A DNA stretch of 50,682 nt from Acrasis kona (Eukaryota > Heterolobosea > Eutetramitea > Acrasida > Acrasidae). The notes beneath the pieces are model-generated. The model saw nothing but the letters and a program-made list of their open reading frames with translations. It had not been told where the DNA came from and ran no database searches. The stretch is taken from positions 1 through 50,682 of the forward strand of contig JAOPGA020001067.1 in assembly GCA_026419775.2 (NCBI GenBank). Reading direction: 5' to 3'. Both the position numbers and the translations under genes were made by a program. Positions 20,352 to 30,636 of the stretch are shown here, in pieces. The first letter of the stretch is position 1, and the number at the start of each line of letters is the position of its first letter.

Positions 20352-20541
20352 AATGTAGAACAATTAAAATGTATTTGATTTTGTGACATGTGTTTGTTGT
20401 TCTTGTTGACTGGTTGTGAGTGGTGGTGTTGTTGTTGTTTTATTATTTTTAAAAATAATACCCTATGACACGGTGGGATCAAATTTCAAGATAAAAGTAG
20501 AAAAAAAGAATCTAGACAACCAACTTGAAGACTGTTCAAGC

Positions 20542-22887
20542 ATGTCTGAGAAGAAGGAAGACAGAAATGATGAATCACTCTATCATTTAAAGTCTATTAA
20601 ACGAGTAAATTAAACATTTGATCTTTTTAACACAAACACAAGGACCCAAACCAAGATGATGAGGAAGAAACAGTAGAAGTCATTGAAGATAACAACGAAG
20701 AAACCAATCTAGAAAAAGCAGAACAAGAAGTTGAAGACATTATTAAAAAAGATAAAGTCATTGATGGAGATGACATCCAAGTTGATGAAGATGACCAAGA
20801 CGATGATGTTAAAGTCATAAAGGAAGTAGCCGCTCCAGACAGTGCAGAGGCCCGCTTTCAAAAGCTGAATGAACTTTTAGAAAATGACCGAAGCATACGC
20901 CTCCATCATTGGCCAACACGTCATTGACGCAAAGAACATGGATCAAACCGATGCTGCCCCATCCGATGCCAACAATAGCACATCAAAAGAACCTCCAAGC
21001 AAGAAGCGCAAAACAAAGGACGGCAAGAAGAAACTCGAGAGCTTAATGGACGAAGCAAGCGACAGATCAAAAGACCTCAAGCATGGTCAACCTGCCATCC
21101 TGACCGGCGGTGAATTGCGCCGTTACCAACTCGTTGGAATGAATTGGATCGTCTCATTGTACGAAAACGGAGTAAATGGCATATTAGCCGATGAGATGGG
21201 TCTAGGAAAAACCATTCAAACCATATCCTCATTAGCCCATCTCTACGAAATGGGAGTCAAGGGTCCATTCCTAGTCTGCGCCCCACTATCCACCATATCC
21301 AATTGGTTGAATGAATTCCAAAGGTTCACACCAAGCATGAAGGCCATCATGTACCATGGAACAAAAGACGAAAGGAGCGAATTACGGTCGCAACATTTCC
21401 CCAAAATCAAATCACAACAAATATCCACCATCATCACTAGCTTCGAAATTGCCATGAGGGACAAGAAATTCTTGAAGCAATTCAAGTATCGATTCTTGGT
21501 CGTAGATGAAGCACATCGATTGAAAAACTTTGATTGTAGATTGACCAGAGAGCTCAAACAATATCACAGCGACAACCGATTGCTGTTGACCGGCACTCCA
21601 TTACAAAACAATTTGACCGAATTATGGAGCTTGCTCAACTTTTTGTTACCCGATGTATTTGATGATTTGGAGAGTTTTAAAAAGTGGTTTGATTTTGCAT
21701 CCTCATCTACACCCAAACCAAAATCAACAACTCGTGGAAGAAAGAGAAAATCAGCGACGACGACCACGACCGCCACAACGGCGAGCGATGCGAGCGATTT
21801 CATCAAGGACGAAAAGGACAAATTAGTCAACAAATTACATTCCATACTGCGCCCATTCCTACTAAGAAGATTAAAAACAGACGTAGAGTTGAACCTACCG
21901 AACAAGAAGGAATATTTGATTTTCACTCCGTTGGTAGATTTCCAATCTCAATACTACAAGATGATTCTGTCCAAGGACTTTAATGCCATCTTTGAAGATA
22001 ACAAAATCAAACCCAAAACATCACAACTGCTCAACGTACTGATGCAATTAAGAAAAGTATGTAATCATCCATTCCTCATCAACGAGTTTGAAACCAATCT
22101 GGAACTAACCAATCAAGCGACCGACGAACAAGCAGAACTAACGCCTCAACAGCAACAAGAAGAAAACGAAAGGTTCAAAAAACAAGTAGTGGAGAGGAGC
22201 AGTAAGTTCCAATTGCTCATTAAAATGTTAGATCGCTTGAAGAAGAGCGGACACAAGGTGTTGATATTCTCCTTGATGACCAGAATGTTGGACGTGTTGG
22301 AGGATTACTTGGTGCTGACCAAATACAAGTATTGTCGATTGGACGGAAGCGTCGCTCAACAAGATCGACAAGAATCCATCAAGAACTTTAACGCCGATCC
22401 AGATTTATTCATCTTCTTGTTGAGCACGAGAGCAGGTGGGTTGGGAATTAATTTAACAGCAGCTGATACCGTGATTATTTATGATTCCGATTGGAATCCA
22501 CAGATTGATTTGCAGGCCATGGATCGTTGTCATCGAATCGGTCAGACCAGACCTGTGAGGGTGTTTAGGTTGTTGACGTACGATACGGTGGAGAAGAAGA
22601 TTTTGGAAACTGCAAATAAGAAATTACAATTGGAGAGATTGATCATTCAACAAGGAAATTTCAAGGGATTGACCGGAACGAAACAAGATGATGGAAAGAA
22701 GATGAGCATCACCGCTCAAAATTTATTGGATATTTTGAGGACCGGCGCATCTGATAAGAAACATGAACATGGAATTAGCGACGAGAATTTGTATAAATTG
22801 TTGAGCGATAGAGGGACTCATGATTTGGAGGATGGACCTGGTTGGGAGTTGGTTAGACCTCATGTGGAGGGATTTCATGTCGAATAA
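20542..22887 (+). CDS. HELLS: SNF2-family LSH/HELLS (DDM1-like) chromatin remodeller
   Basis: DNA-dependent ATPase remodeller linked to DNA methylation and heterochromatin in animals and plants. Exon 1 20542-20604, 38-nt intron, exon 2 from 20643. An acidic N-terminus is followed by an NLS (SKKRKTKDGKKK), then DEXQ-type SNF2 motifs: ADEMGLGKTIQT (Walker A), VVDEAHRLKN (DEAH), LLTGTPLQNNLTELWSLLNF, and helicase C motifs LSTRAGGLGINL and DRCHRIGQTRPVRVFRL. FDDLESFKKWFDF matches the LSH branch better than ISWI or CHD. About 768 aa. The frame shifts near 20885-20886: ARFQKLNELLEN reads in one frame and TEAYASIIG in the next. A one-base excess explains it and is probably a sequence error. The ATG at 20884 alone would miss the N-terminus. 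Confidence 0.9.
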
Positions 22888-22920
22888 AAATTTTTATTTT
22901 TTTTTAATTTTTTTGTAAAC

Positions 22921-24174
22921 ATGTTTGACAAACAAGAAGCACTGGCAATTCGAAGGAGAGAATCCGAACTGGAAAGAAAAAGAGTGTTGGGACACCTTCG
23001 GGATATGACCAGTCAAGTTCCATCCAGATCGAACATAATGCCGAGCATTCCACCGTCACTATATCAGGGACTGTGGATTAAGATTTTGAAGGAGCATGGT
23101 GACGATCAGACTGAGGATAGTAATGTTCACGCAACAAGATTGGAGCTGGCCTACTTTAATTTGCACGTTGCACTGACTTTTGTTGGCGACAATGTTAAAT
23201 TTGTTCGGGATTACTTTTATGACAGGGGGCTTAAATATTTGGGTTCGGAACTCTTTTCCACCAACATTACAGATCACCTCACCGCTTGTTGCTTCGTCAT
23301 GATTGGAGTATACTATGCTCATCAAGGCGAAACTGTAGCAAGCGACATGTTTATGCAAAAGGTGTGGAAATACATTCATCACATTAGCGATAATATATCG
23401 GAGCTGTCCAGGATGGATAGGGCCAGGCACAACTATTTGGTGCATAGTTGCTTCTTTGGTACGTCCATGGGCAACAATTTAATTGATTGCCAAATGTGGG
23501 TCAAGATACTTTTAATTGTTAGTTACATGGACTTTTCGTACCATTATCCTGAAATTCCTTTTGACGACAATTATGTAAATTTCATTCATAGAATTGATTC
23601 AGACGTCATGAGCAATACACATAGTGAAAACCTGTCTCTTGATTCCGCTTCTAGATTTGTTAACTTTTTTCAAAAGAATGAAAGATTATACGTTGCTAGT
23701 TTGTTGCAATATGCTGTGCATGGTTATAGGATTGATGAATTAATGAAAATTGACTCTCCTAGTCTCGATTATCGCATCAAAGAATCCGCTGACTCCATCT
23801 TTAATAGTTCTATTTTGAAAAACATTACAAAATCTCCCATCTGGCATCCTATAGTTAGCACCGCGAAAGCGCATCTTGCTCTGTTTGAGGAAGCCGCTAG
23901 TAACTACTTGCTAAGAGCTGAGATATTTCCAAAGCTAGTCAGAGAGCTTGAGTTACTAAAAGATGTGGTATCATCATTCAAATATGCAAACCTTGATGAT
24001 ATCATAAATCAATTATCTAAAGCTATAGAGTCTTACGAGTTCTTCGAAGAGTTTAATGAGACCGAAGTGAAGAATGGCGAACAAGAGAATGTAGTTTTCT
24101 CAAACTTTGAAGCACAACCAAAAAAGTTGTCAAAAGAAGAAGCGGAGAAATATCTTGATGTCTTGTTCTTTTGA
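22921..24174 (+). CDS. Uncharacterised helical protein (417 aa)
   Basis: Not recognised. A charged N-terminal helix (EALAIRRRESELERKRVLGH) is followed by a mostly helical body with aromatic and Cys residues (for example TACCFVMIGVYYAHQGETVA) and an acidic C-terminal part. The general look recalls the helical middle domain of fungal-type Zn2Cys6 transcription factors, but no Zn2Cys6 motif is present, so I do not assign that. Its ATG lies 33 bp after the HELLS stop on the same strand. Confidence 0.65.
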   Translation: MFDKQEALAIRRRESELERKRVLGHLRDMTSQVPSRSNIMPSIPPSLYQGLWIKILKEHGDDQTEDSNVHATRLELAYFNLHVALTFVGDNVKFVRDYFYDRGLKYLGSELFSTNITDHLTACCFVMIGVYYAHQGETVASDMFMQKVWKYIHHISDNISELSRMDRARHNYLVHSCFFGTSMGNNLIDCQMWVKILLIVSYMDFSYHYPEIPFDDNYVNFIHRIDSDVMSNTHSENLSLDSASRFVNFFQKNERLYVASLLQYAVHGYRIDELMKIDSPSLDYRIKESADSIFNSSILKNITKSPIWHPIVSTAKAHLALFEEAASNYLLRAEIFPKLVRELELLKDVVSSFKYANLDDIINQLSKAIESYEFFEEFNETEVKNGEQENVVFSNFEAQPKKLSKEEAEKYLDVLFF

Positions 24175-25342
24175 CGATAGCATTGTACAAATTACATTAA
24201 ATATAAAATTATTGTCGCACAGTTAACAACAAAGTTACTTAATTTAAATTTCGAACAGTCGCCGTGTGATCCAAATATACGAGTAGTAGAGCTATAGATA
24301 AATTTAAAGGAGGGTAGTTTTAGGAGTGCATGTATTATATAAAGTGTACATAAAGATGAGAATTGGTCAAATAAACTTTGAGTTAGAATATCGCTTAATT
24401 AAATACAAATATTATGAGCTATGAGTGACCATCATAAATGTAGTCAGCATAGGGGCAATTTAAAATTTACAAGCTGTGGATGGGGAACCCTCCAAGCAAC
24501 GTGCTCTGTTTCGTGGACAATTTTTTTGTAAGACTTTTTGGACTTTTGAGCGAATATACTTAGAAGGCATCAAAAGCTTTTGTCATTATGAGACTGGGCT
24601 TATGTCTCCAATAACAGATGCCGGTCTAATCAACCTTGGGTATCGAATCCTTGGAATTACAATTTACTAAAATCACTCACAATGGTTCAAAGTTTCTTAA
24701 AGGAATAAAAAGACTTCGCATTATAGGAAGATGCTACTTTACAGATAATGGAATTGAGCATTTGAAGGGAATTTACATGTTGAATTTATAAAGATGTGAA
24801 ATTACTGACATAGGGCCTGCTCATCTTATGCTCTAGAATTGTTCGGGAGTAATAATATAACCGATGATGTACTTGTACATTTGAAGGGAATTCAATACCT
24901 TAATATCAGTGAATGCAATAACATCAATTACATCAATGGATGTTACAGACCAGGGATTTTTCTCCAAAAAAGTTTCCCTCAATCTCCACATGCTACACAT
25001 GCTAGTGTTCGCTTCTTGATGTTCTTCTCCGTTGTAATTAATATACTCAAGGTTGTTGCGGAGGAAGATATGCATAATAACATTTGCGGCAGACAGAGCA
25101 GGTTGATTTTTAAAGAATCTGTTGGAAACCTGTTGCGCAGAATAATCCACTGTATGGAATCGGTTAATACATTAATAATACACAGAATAATTCGACTATA
25201 TAAAAAGAAACTTTTGGGCTGCTCCATCCCCCTAAAAGTCCAACCGGACATCCTTTTAGTCTATTTTTGAACTATGTTCACACATTAGGTAAATTAATTT
25301 CGAAGAGCTCAAATAAGGCAACCAACATTTATTAACCCGAAC
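24175..25342. other. Intergenic around the LRR relic
   Basis: 1.17 kb between the unknown helical protein and the GAF-HisKA gene. Besides the LRR relic at about 24560-24940 I see only short frames on both strands (such as 24833-25150 minus), none with a recognisable domain. The stretch just before 25343 should hold the promoter of the GAF-HisKA gene. Confidence 0.5.
24560..24940 (+). pseudogene. Decayed leucine-rich-repeat gene
   Basis: Fragments of one LRR type recur in several frames: SPITDAGLINLG, KFLKGIKRL, FTDNGIEHLKGIYMLNL, RCEITDIGPAHL, and DDVLVHLKGIQYLNISECN. The unit (x-HLKGI-x-x-LNI-x-x-C-x-x-ITD-x-x) is about 24-26 residues, as in AMN1-like Cys-containing LRRs. Stops and shifts separate the units, so no intact protein is encoded. 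A former LRR gene copy, probably a member of a family elsewhere in the genome. Confidence 0.55.
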
Positions 25343-26175
25343 ATGAGCGTGTGGGAGAGGTGGGAGAAGCTTATACAAGAGAACATTACGCCCATACTAA
25401 GGGAATGTGATGTTTCGGACCACACAAAGGATAAGGACTTTGATGACTTTACATGTATGTACAACATTTATTTGATAGTTATTCACGTTTAATAGTCTTA
25501 GTGAAACAAATATACAATTGCACTTCCTCAATCGTTACTTTTATTGATACAGAAAACAATGTTGTGTTGTTCAAGTCATCATGTGGTAATCCCATCTACG
25601 AAACACTAACACATATGCCAGTCTCCGACCCTCCTTCTTTTTTTTGTGTCCAATCGGTCCTTCACCCTGGTACTGGAATGTACGAAGTTACTGATTCATT
25701 TTCAGATCCCGACTACATGCACGCAGAAACAACCAAGTGCCTCAACTTAAAATATTACGCCGCCGCTCCAATTATAATCAACGGCCGACGTGTAGGATCC
25801 TTATGCGTAATTGACGAAAACGCCAGACCTTCCATGAGCGAAGACCAGAAGGCAGTGTTATTCAGCTTATGTTCTCAAATAACCAACAGACTTCAGTTAC
25901 GTTGCGACATGAAAGCAGCCACAAAACAACATCAAAAATTGAACCGCACCAGACATCAATTATCGCTCGTTGCAGGAACCACCTCACATGACATTAGGCA
26001 GCCTCTAAGTAACATTATGATGACTACAGAGCTTTTGATAGAAGAGTCTTCTGATTTAAACAAGGCACAATTAAGTAACATTTATGACAATGCATGTAAG
26101 ATCAAAGAAGTGGTCGACACAATGTTGACGTTTGTTGTAAAAGAGTCAATCATACAAAGGGTTAGTAGTCCATGA
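25343..26175 (+). CDS. GAF domain plus HisKA-like protein without ATPase domain
   Basis: CDS join(25343..25454,25496..26175), 263 aa; the 41-nt intron joins KDFDDFT to FLVKQIYNCTSS. The GAF domain spans about residues 45-170 (IVTFIDTENNVVLFKSSCG, FCVQSVLHPGTGMYEV, PIIINGRRVGSLCVID). A histidine-kinase dimerisation helix follows, with the H-box SHDIRQPLSNI (His202). The reading ends shortly after, with no HATPase_c domain in any frame before the next gene. It could be a signalling partner phosphorylated in trans, a truncated kinase, or an incomplete model with an unseen downstream exon. Confidence 0.75.
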
Positions 26176-26362
26176 CATATGACATTATAACAGATGATGC
26201 TAATGATTTCGTTATTGGGATAAATCTTTTTCTGGTCACGTTTAGAAACAAAAGGTACCAATTGTATATAAATTACTTTTTTCCACACTTCTTGTTTGGT
26301 CTTTGTTTGACTGGCATCACTCTTTTTTGTAAATTTACTACAGAGTTGACCAACTTCCTCTG

Positions 26363-28129
26363 ATGTCGTCACGAGGTAACATGATAATTGTATGATGACT
26401 AAAACATTATGTAGATGATGACAACTATAACAGGGATAGAGAAATCAGTAAGAATCAATTGCGCGCTTTTCTAGGGCAGCAGCGTGATTTTAATGGGTTG
26501 AGGACGTCTGGTTCTGGAAGCAGTTATGATCTTGAGGAAAGCAGGAGCACATACAAAGAACCATCCAGGTACAAATCATCTTTTGACGACGAAGACACCT
26601 CAACAACTCAACGCACACCCCGTATTACCACATCAACTTTGACACCAGCATTCGACCACTCTCAATCAAGAAATCTATTGTCCAGCACCCCATCATCTCC
26701 ACGCACACCACGTTCCACTACATCGACTTTGACACCAACGCCCAAACGCTCAGCTCCTAGTCCACCTTCCATTACAACAGCACCTTTAACATCCGTCAAG
26801 ACATCATATACGACCAGACCCTATTCTCCGAGGAGTAGTAGTTCAACATTCGATGAAGAACCATCTCCTAGATCCTCTCCCATAACAACATCTCCAAGAT
26901 ACACTGAAACTACTACGAGAACAATCACTACGACTACCACCATACCTAATCCCGTTCCTTCGTACACATCTTCCAGAAGCAGCGCAAACCTTAAAAGAGC
27001 TAACGAATATAGTGATGATGATTCAGAGTCATCTTCTAGCGTCAGATCATACCGTAGCGCAAGTCCCGTAAAAAAGAGCGTGGTTCAGGAAAGAGTAGCT
27101 CCTCGACCATTATCGTATCGATCAGAGGAGAACTCTTATAGAGAGCCCATCAACTCTTTCAAAGACTCCACCAGCTCATATAGAGATACAACTATCCCCT
27201 TCAAGGAACAAAAGAGTAGCTATAGCTCTAGCTCCGCCAGAGATTTGACTAGCACATACAGGGAACCAGCTCACACATATAAGGAACAAGCTAGCTCGTA
27301 CAGAGAATCTCCTGTAGATAAGAGGAGGTCCGATGGCGCCAAACTATCCAATAAGCACTTTAATCAAAATAATTTTAGAAATTTAAGAATAAGAAGGATA
27401 CCGAAGATTATGAAATTCTATAACACAGATGACACGCTTCACGCCTTCTTGTTGCTGTTGCACTCCTACGCGAGAGGTTTTCTAGTTAGAACAAGAATGA
27501 GGAAAAGAAGAAATGCTGCTATAAAAATTCAAAGGTTTTTTCGCGACCGTATGTATAATAGACCATGGCAAAAATTTAATAAACGAATACAAATGGCACA
27601 ACGCAGAGTTCGGTGTTATTTGGCAAAGAAGAATCTACGTAAATTGGTAGAGAGGGTGGCAATTATAATGGTTGAGCAAATCTTGACTAGATATCAAGTT
27701 TTGCGTGCTCCTTTGATGCTGAGGGCAGCATTTATTTATAAAATTAGGGATTTACAATCTTTAAAAAACTTGCCAGTCATACGAAGAGAAAGGGATTTGT
27801 TAAATCAAAGACCGACATATTTCTTCTCTTTGGAAGACTGGAATAAACACTTATCTGCATTTGCAAGAAAATTAATCCGAAAGTATGATCAATCTTCGCA
27901 TGATGACAAGTATCTTGTGGAGAGTTCATCGAGGTCTAAAAATTTAAAATTCAATGCGACAGAGGAGGAATATAAAGCTCTTGGAGTGTTCTTCCAGGTA
28001 TTTGAGATAAAAGATGACTTGACGCTGATTGAAAAAATTAAAAAATTAACAAAGCGTTTGTATGCCTACAATAATATGAAATTGAGCCAATGGAGTGCCA
28101 CAGTGGTAATTAACCATCAAAATTTATAA
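26363..28129 (+). CDS. IQ-motif protein with Ser/Thr/Tyr-rich repeat region
   Basis: CDS join(26363..26375,26415..28129), 575 aa. Exon 1 is only 13 nt (MSSR plus one base); the 39-nt intron leads into DDNYNRDREISKNQL. Residues about 30-230 are disordered, Ser/Thr/Pro/Arg rich (TTSTLTP repeated). Residues about 238-310 form degenerate repeats of roughly 10-11 residues built on SYRE/YKEQ/FKD. A basic helical block (about 330-430) has calmodulin-binding IQ-like motifs (LLHSYARGFLVRTRMRKR, AAIKIQRFFRDRM, AQRRVRCYLAKKNLRK). The C-terminus is helical without assignment. Likely a cytoskeletal calmodulin- or centrin-binding protein. Confidence 0.75.
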
Positions 28130-28313
28130 AGATTCAAATTCATATTAAAACTGTTTTTTGATGACATGTATGCTTACATTTTTTCTACAATAGAGGGGCG
28201 CCTTGCACTTTCTTGAGAACATTCTTACATCAGGTTTATTGCTTTGTAATAATTAAATGCCCATTTTTGTAATCACAGCATACTTGAACAAAATCAAGTT
28301 CAAGTAAAACGGA

Positions 28314-28976
28314 ATGAAAAGAGAACTTGACAACTCTGTTGATGATCAAGATATCTGTGAAGTTGAGCATATTTTAAAGAAGAGAACAAGGGGCAAAAAG
28401 ACTCAATATCTTGTCAAATGGGTGGGCCATAAAGATCCTACTTGGGAACCCGCATACAACATGAATGGGTGCAAAGAGGCACTCGATCAATTCGAGGGAT
28501 CTTCAAAAATTATAAGAAAAGAATCGAAATATATACCACCCAAATCGAAATATAATTTGATGCAGGAGAGATACTATTCTGAACCGTGGAAGATGTTGGT
28601 TGGTTGCATATTATTGAACGTCACTACTGGAAGACAAATGAAGGATGTAATGCTCGAGATCTTGGAGCGATGGCCAACACCGAAACATTTAACTCTTGCA
28701 GACGACGATGAACTGAGAGAGCTATTAACCCCACTTGGTTTAGCTAATAAAAGAACATTAACTTTGAAGAGATTCTCCCAAGAGTGGATCAATGGTAATT
28801 GGACGCTTCCTGATGAATTGTATGGAATCGGACAATATGGATGCGACTCGTACCGTATCTTTGTTTTAGGAGAGTGGGACAAAGTAAGTCCTACTGACAA
28901 GGAACTAATACGCTATGTCGAATGGATGAGGGAGAACAATTGTAACACTACATTGGCTGGCGGAAAAGAGAATTAG
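28314..28976 (+). CDS. Chromodomain fused to MBD4-like DNA glycosylase
   Basis: 220 aa, no intron. A chromodomain spans about 14-61 (CEVEHILKKR, QYLVKWVG, PTWEP). Of the three methyl-lysine cage positions, Trp36 is kept while the first and third aromatics are Cys15 and His39, so methyl-lysine binding is uncertain. The HhH-GPD glycosylase domain (about 84-210) closely follows MBD4: EPWKMLVGCILLNVTTG, LLTPLGLANKRTLTLKRFS, LYGIGQYGCDSYRIF with the catalytic Asp at 178, then EWDKVSPTDKELIRYVEWMR. MBD4 removes T or U from G mismatches at deaminated CpG. Here a chromodomain takes the place of the methyl-CpG-binding domain. Tail-to-tail with the AAA gene (44 bp). Confidence 0.9.
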   Translation: MKRELDNSVDDQDICEVEHILKKRTRGKKTQYLVKWVGHKDPTWEPAYNMNGCKEALDQFEGSSKIIRKESKYIPPKSKYNLMQERYYSEPWKMLVGCILLNVTTGRQMKDVMLEILERWPTPKHLTLADDDELRELLTPLGLANKRTLTLKRFSQEWINGNWTLPDELYGIGQYGCDSYRIFVLGEWDKVSPTDKELIRYVEWMRENNCNTTLAGGKEN

Positions 28977-29020
28977 ATACTGTTGATGGCAATTCAACAA
29001 ATTAAAAAAAACATTTTATT

Positions 29021-30577
29021 CTACAATTTTGATCTGACTTGCTCAATGTTTTGTTTCACCTGCTCCTCGTTCCTTCTATTCAAAACTTGTATTGACACCT
29101 TATCTTGGTCCACATCCACACTTAAGTGAATATGGTCTCCGATCTTGAACAACAAATCACATGCAGCAAGTTGAGTCAGGATGTGGTTCTCTAGTAAACC
29201 TTGTATGGATAAAGTAGGTCTATATCTCTTCATCAACCATATCACAACGTCCTCACTCCAGGTCAACCTCAATGATCTAACATTATTTTCGGTAATCCTT
29301 CTAAAAGTATTTAGTTCGTTTAGTATGCTTGTTTTTAGTCTTATTCCATCAAACTCAAAAAATGGAACGATGGCATTAAACCGTTCGATGAAGGCATCAT
29401 GACATTTTGCAGTGTTGGATTGATTAAGATGATCGGAAAGTATTGGTGTTATTTTGTATCTGAATTCTACTATCGAGTCCAAGGCGTCGTCCATTGTCTG
29501 TTCGTTGTCATCGTGAAGCATTAATGATGTTGGATCGATGGTTAGCGGTTCTTGCTTTTGTATCCGTCTTGCAATTGGTCTCCTATTCAAGTTTCTTCTT
29601 TCTTCCGTTAATGGTGATGCTTGCTTGTGTGACGGAGGCTGTTCTTCATTTCGATATTGTACTGATTGATGAGGTGGCTGAATGTGTTCAGGATGGCTTT
29701 GAACTGGTTTTGTTGTTGTGGTTGAAATGAACTCCTTGACGACTTCGTCTGAAATGTCAGTCATGCAAATGAAGACGCACCGGCTAGCATCAAGTATAGG
29801 AATGGTAGTGGTAGTTGTGGTTACGGGTGCATCTTTTTTTGAAGTTACGGAGGTGAGGGTCTTGTATATGGCTCCTTGTTGAAATAATTCGAATAAAGTA
29901 GAAAAGATTTTGGCGTCTGCCAGCTCTATGTGATTCAAAACAATCACAGCGTTTGGTGCCCTCTTCAAAACTACATTAAGTTGCCCTGGCTGCTGATTTT
30001 TGCGATCCAGTTGGTCATGGTCGTTTATGAACTTGCTTGATTGTTTCTTGAATAGCTTCATATCAAAGTAGACAAAGGGCCTTTTCTGGGCTTGTGCGAG
30101 GCATTTTGATAGATAAATCTTACCAACCCCGCCTGGACCTACAAACAGGAAGCAAGATGGGACGGCTGTTGGGCCTCGTGCTCCCTGTTGATAATTCCAT
30201 ATTGTTGATTGTCTAATAAGTGCGTAACAAAGTGTTTTGATGGCGAGATGCTGATCAATAAGCATGGATCGTAAAAAGGCTTCTAGTCTAATGCCCGTTA
30301 GCGGCGCGTCTGCCTCTCCTAAACTACGTTTAAAGTAAACAATTTCAAAGGGCTCATCTTTGATCTCCGTAACCTCGGTTCTGCTTAATGTCTCTTTTTG
30401 TTTTGTCTTCGGTCTTGTTGATGTGGCGGGTGATAATTGATTTTTAACGACAGCTGCTGCGGAAGTTATATAGCTTGTTAACGTATTGAACGCAGTAGGT
30501 TTGTTTTTTGGTGATGTTCTGTCTTCTTTTGGATTATCTTTGGCATCTGCGGTGGAAGGCTTCTCTTTGTTATTCAT
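29021..30577 (-). CDS. Degenerate Clp/Hsp100-type AAA+ protein
   Basis: 518 aa from the ATG at 30575-30577 (the open frame begins one codon earlier with TTG). A disordered N-terminus is followed by a ClpB D2-like AAA+ core: TGIRLEAFLRSMLIDQHLAIKTL, then Walker A GPGGVGKI (147-154) with Ile where Thr/Ser is required, and a Walker B region NAVIVLNHIE (209-218) where the usual Asp-Glu pair is Asn-His. Next comes FSTLFELFQQGAIY, the counterpart of the conserved DDG loop region. A long insert rich in Thr, Gln and Pro precedes the small domain (IERFNAIVPFFEFDG). Both catalytic motifs are altered, so it is probably a pseudo-ATPase; torsins show comparable Walker changes. Location is unknown. Confidence 0.75.
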   Translation of the reverse strand: MNNKEKPSTADAKDNPKEDRTSPKNKPTAFNTLTSYITSAAAVVKNQLSPATSTRPKTKQKETLSRTEVTEIKDEPFEIVYFKRSLGEADAPLTGIRLEAFLRSMLIDQHLAIKTLCYALIRQSTIWNYQQGARGPTAVPSCFLFVGPGGVGKIYLSKCLAQAQKRPFVYFDMKLFKKQSSKFINDHDQLDRKNQQPGQLNVVLKRAPNAVIVLNHIELADAKIFSTLFELFQQGAIYKTLTSVTSKKDAPVTTTTTTIPILDASRCVFICMTDISDEVVKEFISTTTTKPVQSHPEHIQPPHQSVQYRNEEQPPSHKQASPLTEERRNLNRRPIARRIQKQEPLTIDPTSLMLHDDNEQTMDDALDSIVEFRYKITPILSDHLNQSNTAKCHDAFIERFNAIVPFFEFDGIRLKTSILNELNTFRRITENNVRSLRLTWSEDVVIWLMKRYRPTLSIQGLLENHILTQLAACDLLFKIGDHIHLSVDVDQDKVSIQVLNRRNEEQVKQNIEQVRSKL

Positions 30578-30636
30578 CAATCAACCATTGCCTTAAAAAA
30601 AGGAAAAGGTTTCGAGAAGTTGGCAGACACCCAACA

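Noticed and set aside
19485-20363. Minus-strand frames opposite ARPC1
   Set aside because: Antisense shadows of a well-supported WD40 gene.
20884-20886. ATG at 20884 as true HELLS start
   Set aside because: The frame just upstream encodes the expected acidic N-terminus (ending ARFQKLNELLEN) and a spliced start at 20542, so 20884 is only where the frame shifts.
24833-25150. 105-codon minus frame
   Set aside because: Overlaps the plus-strand LRR relic, no domain, no splice context.
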